DNA of 19,197 bases from an uncultured Oscillospiraceae bacterium (GTDB lineage Bacteria; Bacillota; Clostridia; Oscillospirales; Oscillospiraceae). Location of the stretch: positions 1 through 19,197 of the forward strand of contig CAKTKX010000009.1 of NCBI GenBank assembly GCA_934572365.1, read 5' to 3'. The position numbers and the translations under genes were made by a program. Position 1 is the first letter of the stretch. Every line of letters begins with the position of its first letter. Under the pieces are notes generated by a model, which saw nothing but the letters and a program-made list of their open reading frames with translations, was not told the DNA's origin and did not search any database. Positions 14,370 through 19,197 of the stretch are shown here, piece after piece.

Positions 14370-14996
14370 ATGAAATACAACGGCTTCTATTTTTGGATGT
14401 TCAAAAGCCCTATGAAGAAGTTCCTGGCGGAGAAATACGACAAAAACTACGCTTCCGAGGTCATGAAAAAGAGCAAGCAGGTTTACCGGAAGCTGGTGAA
14501 AAACGCGGACGACATCGGCGACGACAATCCCATGGCCTATAACGAGCTATTTGCCCTGGCTTTCGTAGCGCCCTATGTGGCCAGCGGCAAGAAAATCCCG
14601 CCGGAGGACGTGCAGGAGATGATGCGGCGTTCATTGTATCACATCAAGTGGTACTTTGCGAAAACCGACCTGAACACGGACAAGGGCAAGGCGGAGAACA
14701 AGAAAAGCGTCGTTAAGTATTACAAGTGGTACACGCCGGAAAAGGAAAAGCAGTACCCGACCTCTTTCAAGGTGGACTTTGAGGGTCAGCCCCACGAGGG
14801 TGCGTGCTATTACCGTATCACTCGCTGCCCCATCTGCACTTACGCCCAAAAGCTGGGCGTTTCCGAGCTGATGCCGCTGTTCTGTGAGCTGGATAACGTC
14901 ATGATCACGTTACAGCACGGCGTCCTGCACCGCCAGCAGACCATTGCCGCGGGCGGGGAATACTGCGACTATTACATCACGGGAAATAAGGAATAA
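14370..14996 (+). CDS. ATC hydrolase-family protein, copy 3
   Basis: 208 residues, last gene of the accessory operon. It aligns with copy 2 over the C-terminal half: EGACYYRITRCPICTYAQKLG, then LMPLFCELDNVMITL and LHRQQTIAAGGEYCDYY. Its N-terminal opening MKYNGFYFWMFKSPMKKF parallels that of copy 1 (MKYAGMPMGMWALFAKSF). The family resemblance rests on the Cys-rich motifs and the terminal GG-x2-CDY. GAGAGGA sits about 9 nt before the ATG, in a 13-bp gap after copy 2. A terminator follows 14 bp after the stop. Three diverged copies in one operon suggest either a heteromer or sequential or parallel reactions on related substrates. Confidence 0.8.
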   Translation: MKYNGFYFWMFKSPMKKFLAEKYDKNYASEVMKKSKQVYRKLVKNADDIGDDNPMAYNELFALAFVAPYVASGKKIPPEDVQEMMRRSLYHIKWYFAKTDLNTDKGKAENKKSVVKYYKWYTPEKEKQYPTSFKVDFEGQPHEGACYYRITRCPICTYAQKLGVSELMPLFCELDNVMITLQHGVLHRQQTIAAGGEYCDYYITGNKE

Positions 14997-15010
14997 ATAT
15001 TGGCGGCGAA

Positions 15011-15052
15011 TGTCGGAATGGCCTCGATTTTCAGGCTGTTCCGGCATTTTTT
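15011..15052 (+). terminator. Intrinsic terminator ending the accessory operon
   Basis: A 14-bp stem (15011-15024 with 15033-15046; three G-U pairs, the rest Watson-Crick) with an 8-nt loop, followed by six T (15047-15052). It lies directly after the last ATC-hydrolase-like gene and separates it from the ABC permease operon. Confidence 0.9.
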
Positions 15053-15102
15053 ACGGATGCTTTACGGACGGCACAGGATTAGAGCCGCTTTAGAGATTAC
15101 CG

Positions 15103-15111
15103 TGGTATGCT
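15103..15111 (+). promoter_or_regulatory. Possible extended -10 of the ABC permease operon
   Basis: TGGTATGCT resembles an extended -10 element 33 bp before the permease start, with no recognisable -35. In the same 92-bp gap TTTACGGA occurs twice with an 11-bp period (15050-15057 and 15061-15068), a possible direct-repeat operator. The evidence is weak. Confidence 0.3.
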
Positions 15112-15144
15112 TACGTCAAAAAATGATATGGGACGGGAAAGAAC

Positions 15145-15984
15145 GTGAAAAAAGGAAAAGGTTGGGGACGCTGGCTGTTTTTGCTGCCGAACCTTCTGGG
15201 CGTGGCGGTGTTCGCTTTGATTCCCATGCTGGAGGTGCTGGTGGGGGCGTTCCGGTCGGCCATCGGCGGCAAATGGGTCGGGCTGCAAAATTTTCGCACC
15301 GTGGTGGAAAACCGCGCCTTTCGTCTGGCGGCATGGAACACGGGGCGGTTCATGGTGGTGTGTATTCCGCTGCTGCTGTGCCTGTCTCTGCTTCTGGCGC
15401 TGGGACTGAGACGGGTCTGGGGAGGAAGGCAGCTGCGGGGCGCTTTTCTGCTGCCCATGGCGGTACCCGCCGCGTCCGTGGTGCTGGTCTGGAAGCTGCT
15501 GTTTCACCAGAACGGACTATTAAACGCCTTTGCCCAGGGGCTTCACCTGCAAACGGTCAACTGGATGGGCTCCGACGCTTCCTTCTGGATGCTGGTCGTC
15601 AGCTATCTATGGAAAAATCTGGGCTACACGGTGGTACTTTGGACGGCGGCGCTGGGGGCAGTCCCCGACAGCATTTACGAAGCGGCGCGGGTGGACGGCG
15701 CAAGCGACGTGCAGAGCTTTTTCTACATGACCCTGCCCAATCTGAAGGGCTACGCCTATTCCATCGGTGTGCTGTCGCTGCTGAATTCCTTCAAGGTGTT
15801 CCGGGAGGCGTGGCTCGTGGCGGGGGACTACCCCCAGGAGCGGATGTATCTGGTGCAGCACCTCTACAATAACTGGTTCCGTGACCTGGACTATGACAAA
15901 ATCGCCGCCGCCTCCGTGATGGTAAGCGCGGTGGTGTTTGGGCTGATCGCGCTGCTGCGGCGCAGCTGGAGGGAAGAGGAGTAG
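15145..15984 (+). CDS. Carbohydrate ABC transporter permease, MalF/UgpA type
   Basis: 279-residue inner-membrane subunit of a CUT1-family importer (Pfam BPD_transp_1). About six hydrophobic helices are visible, starting with WLFLLPNLLGVAVFALIPML. The cytoplasmic EAA loop that docks on the ATPase is present as EAARVDGASDVQSFFYMTLP. The start is GTG at 15145; upstream ATGs are out of frame, and the ribosome-binding site is weak. The next permease begins 2 bp after its stop with GAGGAG before it, so the two form the usual heterodimer. Substrate is not evident: no solute-binding protein, glycosidase or ATPase lies in the window, and the downstream genes are exporter-type. Confidence 0.9.
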   Translation: MKKGKGWGRWLFLLPNLLGVAVFALIPMLEVLVGAFRSAIGGKWVGLQNFRTVVENRAFRLAAWNTGRFMVVCIPLLLCLSLLLALGLRRVWGGRQLRGAFLLPMAVPAASVVLVWKLLFHQNGLLNAFAQGLHLQTVNWMGSDASFWMLVVSYLWKNLGYTVVLWTAALGAVPDSIYEAARVDGASDVQSFFYMTLPNLKGYAYSIGVLSLLNSFKVFREAWLVAGDYPQERMYLVQHLYNNWFRDLDYDKIAAASVMVSAVVFGLIALLRRSWREEE

Positions 15985-15986
15985 AA

Positions 15987-16826
15987 ATGAAGAAAATCAT
16001 CCTGTTTTTGCTTCTGGCGTTGGTGGCGGCGTGTTTGCTTCTGCCGATTTGGATCGCCGTGACCGGAACGTTTTCGGCGTCCTGGGAGTTAAAGGAAAAT
16101 CTGCGCCCCGTTCTGGCAGACGGCGAGGGCTTTGCCCGGTGGACGGCGCTGCCCCGAAGCCCAACGCTTCGTTCCCTGGTGCAGGTGCTGCTGGATACCC
16201 CATCCTTTTTTCCCATGTTCTGGAATTCCGTTGCCATTGCCGTGGGAACGCTGCTGGGGCAGTTCCTTTTTGCGGTTCCCGCAGGCTGGGCGCTGGCAAA
16301 GCTCCACTTGCCTGGAGAAAAGCAGCTGGGCGGGCTGTATATGGTGCTGATGCTGCTGCCCTTTCAGGTGCTGATGTACCCGGAATATCTGGTGCTGCGG
16401 GCGCTGGGACTGCTGAACACCCTATGGGCGGTGATTCTGCCAGGGATTTTCTCTGCTTATCCGGTGTTTCTGCTGAGCCGCTTTTTCCACGCCGTGCCGG
16501 AGGAAGTGCTGGAAGCGGCGCGGCTGGACGGGGCGGGGGAGTGGCAGATCTTCCGCTATATCGGCCTACCCATGGGCTTGCCGGGGCTTCTGAGCGTGGG
16601 CATTCTCAGCTTTCTGGATATCTGGAATCTGATCGAGCAGCCCATGACATTTTTGAAGGATCGCGCACTGTGGCCGCTGTCCTTGTTTTTGCCGGAAACG
16701 ACCTTGTCCGACGCCGGGCTGGGGTTCGCGTCGGCGTTTCTGATGCTCATTCCGGCGCTGCTGTTGTTCGGGCTGTGTCAGGATGACTTGGAGCAGGGAA
16801 TTGCCTTGCCGGGAGGAAAAGAATGA
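15987..16826 (+). CDS. Carbohydrate ABC transporter permease, MalG/UgpE type
   Basis: 279-residue partner permease of a CUT1 importer. About six helices are seen, from ILFLLLALVAACLLLPIWIAV at the N-terminus to FLMLIPALLLFGLC near the C-terminus. The EAA loop reads EAARLDGAGEWQIFRYIGLP. The first external loop (about 30-65) matches the MalG/UgpE arrangement. The C-terminus departs from the usual family ending (commonly a short GLT-G-KG type) and reads DDLEQGIALPGGKE. It overlaps the following membrane fusion protein by 4 bp (ATGA), so importer permeases and that protein are made from one transcript. Confidence 0.9.
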   Translation: MKKIILFLLLALVAACLLLPIWIAVTGTFSASWELKENLRPVLADGEGFARWTALPRSPTLRSLVQVLLDTPSFFPMFWNSVAIAVGTLLGQFLFAVPAGWALAKLHLPGEKQLGGLYMVLMLLPFQVLMYPEYLVLRALGLLNTLWAVILPGIFSAYPVFLLSRFFHAVPEEVLEAARLDGAGEWQIFRYIGLPMGLPGLLSVGILSFLDIWNLIEQPMTFLKDRALWPLSLFLPETTLSDAGLGFASAFLMLIPALLLFGLCQDDLEQGIALPGGKE

Positions 16827-18433
16827 TGAAAAAGGAAACATTACTCAAAGCCGTGGGGATTTTCTTCGGCGTGATGGCGTTGTTTACGCTGCTGTCCAGA
16901 GCCGTGTATCAGAGCGGAACGGCGGCGGTGCGGACGGCGCTGCCCACAAAAGGAACCGTCGATCATTCCGTTCGCGTGACGGGAAAAACCGCCCAGAATC
17001 AGGATATCGCGGTCATCACCCAGCCCGGACTGCGGGTCGGCGCGGTGATGGCGTCGGAGGGGCAGCAGGTCAAGGCGGGGGAGGTGCTGTTTCAGCTGGA
17101 TATGGACTATCTGGAAGAAAAGATCACGACCCAGACCCAGGAACTTCGCAAGCAGCAGCTGACCGTGCAGGAAGCATGGAGCCAGAACAGCGCCATGGCG
17201 CAGCAGCGGGCAAACGCCAAATCTCAGGCGGAGGAAAATTACAACGCGGCGGTATCCGGCGCGGAAAAGAATCTGTCTCAGGCGGAGACGGCGCTGGACA
17301 ACGCCCAGAAAGCGCTGGATGATTATTACGCCGGCGTCTCCGGAGATGCGGAACAGGAAGCAAAATTAAAGCAGGCGTGTCAGGAAGCAGAAGCCGCCGT
17401 CACCCAGGCGCAGAGCGAATTGACCGCGCTGGAACAGGAGTGCCAGACGACCATTGGGCAGGCCATCGATCAGGCGAACACCGGAGAAGAACCTTTGACC
17501 CCGGAGGAGCAGGAAGCCATCAAACAGCAAGTGGAAGCAGAATATGCACCCCGCATTCAGACTGCCCATCAGAAGCTCTCCGACGCCCAGACGGCGGCGG
17601 CTCAGGCACGGCAGGCGCTGGACAGCTATACCCCCGGCACCCGCCCCACGGAGCAGGAGCTTCTGGACGCATTGGAGCGGGCGAAGCAGGCCTATGAACA
17701 GGCGTCGGAGGGACTGGATGATGCAATCAGAACCTACGGTCAGGCGGTGCAGACGGCATCCCTCCCCAATGGCAGCAGCAACAGCGCCCAGATCGGCCAG
17801 ATCACCTATGACCAGATGGCGGCGGAGCTTAAGAAGCTGGAAGCCCTTCGGGACGGAGAGGGGAAAGTCCTCGCGCCCGAAGACGGCGTCGTCACGGCCT
17901 GTTATGTCCGCACAGGTCAGATGACGTCGGACACAACGGCGCTATTGCTGGCGGATACGAGCCAAGGCTGGAAGTTCACGGCGGAGCTGACCCAGGAGCA
18001 GAGCAAGTACATCGGCACCGGCGATCAGGTGACGCTGCGGCTGGAAAGCACCGGGAAGGAATACAAGGATTTGCCGGTCATTGCCTTTTCCCCCAAGGGA
18101 GCGGGGGCGACGATCACGGTCTCCGTACCGTCGGCGGAAATTCCCCTGGGCGCCGGGATGGAGCTGAGCTTCACGCGGAAATCCCAGGGCTACGTCTGCT
18201 GTGTTCCCCTGACGGCGCTCCACATGGACGCCCGGAACCAGCCCTACATTCTGACGGTGGAGACCGTGAACACGGTGCTTGGAAAGCAGACCCAGGCGGT
18301 AAAAGTATCGGTGACGGTGCTGGACAAGAACGACACGACAGCCGCGCTGGAAGCGGGGGGGCTGGGTGACAAACCGGTCATCGTCAGTGCCGACCGGGCT
18401 GTAGACAGCGGAAGCCGGGTGCGGGTGGAATGA
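16823..18433 (+). CDS. HlyD/MacA-type membrane fusion (periplasmic adaptor) protein
   Basis: 536 residues. A single N-terminal membrane helix (about 8-30) anchors it. The first lipoyl half (about 64-93, GLRVGAVMASEGQQVKAGEVLFQLD) is followed by a very long Ala/Gln/Glu-rich coiled-coil hairpin (about 94-340). The second lipoyl half (about 345-375, VLAPEDGVVTACYVRTGQM) comes next, then beta-barrel and membrane-proximal regions to the end. In Gram-positives such proteins work with MacB-type ABC exporters, handling peptides or lipids. ATG codons at 16823 and 16826 are both usable. It overlaps the permease before and the MacB-like gene after by 4 bp each, which argues for co-assembly with the latter. 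Confidence 0.9.
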   Translation: MMKKETLLKAVGIFFGVMALFTLLSRAVYQSGTAAVRTALPTKGTVDHSVRVTGKTAQNQDIAVITQPGLRVGAVMASEGQQVKAGEVLFQLDMDYLEEKITTQTQELRKQQLTVQEAWSQNSAMAQQRANAKSQAEENYNAAVSGAEKNLSQAETALDNAQKALDDYYAGVSGDAEQEAKLKQACQEAEAAVTQAQSELTALEQECQTTIGQAIDQANTGEEPLTPEEQEAIKQQVEAEYAPRIQTAHQKLSDAQTAAAQARQALDSYTPGTRPTEQELLDALERAKQAYEQASEGLDDAIRTYGQAVQTASLPNGSSNSAQIGQITYDQMAAELKKLEALRDGEGKVLAPEDGVVTACYVRTGQMTSDTTALLLADTSQGWKFTAELTQEQSKYIGTGDQVTLRLESTGKEYKDLPVIAFSPKGAGATITVSVPSAEIPLGAGMELSFTRKSQGYVCCVPLTALHMDARNQPYILTVETVNTVLGKQTQAVKVSVTVLDKNDTTAALEAGGLGDKPVIVSADRAVDSGSRVRVE

Positions 18434-19197
18434 AACGAATTTTCAGGGTGCTGGCGGCGGCACTTTACGCCGCCTCGCTGATGTTTGCCCACACGGCGGA
18501 ACAGAAGGGAAACGGGATTTATCTGCTTCTGGACAGGGGAGTCACGGCGGCGGAAGCGGCGGAGATTTCCCGGCGGGAACAGGAAACGGAAGAACCGCTG
18601 GGCTTCTGTTTCTACGCCGTTTCCGAGGACGCAATCCTGCGCTGCCCGGACACGGGACGAACGGCGCAAGTAACGGTCGTGCCGCTGTACGGCAACGCCG
18701 GACTGCTGGGGGCGGAGTCGCTTTCCTGGCAGGAGGGCTGTCTGCTGGATAAGCAGACGGCGCAAGCCCTGTTCGGCACCGACTACTTAGGTGCGCAGGA
18801 GGTCTTGCTGGAAGGGAAGACCCATGCGGCGCTGGGAACTGTCCTTCTGCAAACGCCCACGGCGCTGGTTTCGGCGGGGGAGGACTTTGGTTTAGACCGC
18901 TGCATTCTCGCCGGATGGAACGAGAACGGGGTGCAGATGGCAGAACAATTTCTCCTGCGTCACAGCCTGACCGGAGAAATTCTGAACTTTTACCCGCTGC
19001 TTATTTTCACGAAAAACCTGACCTTGCTTCCATTGTGGGCGCTTCTGGTACTTGTTTGCCGCAGAGTCGGCGACAAAAGGAAACGCCTTGCGTGGCTGGC
19101 GGCGCTGGTTGGCGCGGTCCTGCTGGGCAGCCGGGTGATCGTCCCGAAGGACGCCATTCCCTCCATGTGGTCGGATTTTTCCTTCTGGGGAAGCTGG
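18430..19197 (+). CDS. MacB-like core-domain membrane protein, 3' end beyond window
   Basis: The first 256 residues are present. An N-terminal hydrophobic stretch (about 4-20) leads to an extracytoplasmic domain whose pattern resembles the MacB periplasmic core: LLDKQTAQALFGTDYLGAQEVLLEGKTHAALGTVL, comparable to the family's AxxLFG-x-G-x-i-x-g-x-f-x-VvGv. Hydrophobic helices follow at about 203-213 and 221-238, and the gene continues past the edge. No ATPase domain is seen, so it would be a permease subunit needing a separate ATPase. The start is the ATG overlapping the stop of the fusion protein (ATGA), the standard pairing for a MacA/MacB system. The family assignment is tentative because the sequence is divergent and incomplete. 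Confidence 0.65.
   Translation, partial: MKRIFRVLAAALYAASLMFAHTAEQKGNGIYLLLDRGVTAAEAAEISRREQETEEPLGFCFYAVSEDAILRCPDTGRTAQVTVVPLYGNAGLLGAESLSWQEGCLLDKQTAQALFGTDYLGAQEVLLEGKTHAALGTVLLQTPTALVSAGEDFGLDRCILAGWNENGVQMAEQFLLRHSLTGEILNFYPLLIFTKNLTLLPLWALLVLVCRRVGDKRKRLAWLAALVGAVLLGSRVIVPKDAIPSMWSDFSFWGSW

Noticed and set aside
8135..15144. Accessory operon as an integrated mobile element
   Set aside because: No integrase, transposase, terminal repeats, tRNA target or attachment site are visible at its edges.
1..19197. tRNA, rRNA or CRISPR features
   Set aside because: No cloverleaf-like sequence, rRNA segment or regularly spaced repeat was recognised on either strand.

Overview
The window is GC-rich, densely packed Firmicute DNA. 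Genes are tightly coupled (many ATGA or TGATG overlaps), Shine-Dalgarno sites are good, and intrinsic terminators separate blocks. Gene content (DegV protein, intramembrane-type two-component system, ATC-hydrolase-like proteins, CUT1 sugar permeases) fits an anaerobic gut clostridium, probably Oscillospiraceae/Ruminococcaceae-like. That placement is an inference; no rRNA or other marker gene is present.

Region 1 (1-8178) looks like a lipid and membrane homeostasis neighbourhood. Two genes run leftward from a divergent promoter: a lipoyl-less E2-type acyltransferase homologue whose catalytic His is replaced by Glu, then a translationally coupled acyl-CoA ligase that runs off the left edge. Rightward from the same intergenic region run a PlsC-like acyltransferase with a degenerate active site, a PAP2/Aur1-like membrane enzyme, an OmpR-family response regulator and a histidine kinase with almost no external loop. 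FtsH follows from its own putative promoter, then a DegV-family (FakB-like) fatty-acid-binding protein and a strong terminator. A 20-bp inverted repeat lies between the divergent promoters, and a related half-site lies in front of ftsH, so one regulator may control all three units.

Region 2 (8221-15052) is an accessory-looking operon between a near-consensus promoter and a terminator. Its leader has a terminator-like hairpin and a perfect dyad. It encodes two related multi-pass membrane proteins (the first shortened), a second type of membrane protein, two alpha/beta hydrolases (one split by a 1-nt frameshift), a SAM methyltransferase, a GNAT acetyltransferase and three paralogues of the L-2-amino-thiazoline-4-carboxylic acid (ATC) hydrolase family. 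Genes are mostly abutting or overlapping, as expected for one transcript. I know of no function for this combination; it is the best candidate for an undescribed pathway.

Region 3 (15053-19197) starts a further operon: two CUT1 carbohydrate ABC permeases, a HlyD/MacA-type membrane fusion protein and a MacB-like core-domain membrane protein cut by the right edge. An importer permease pair coupled to exporter-type parts is unusual. No ATPase or solute-binding protein lies in the window. I see no tRNA, rRNA, CRISPR array, insertion sequence, integrase or attachment site.
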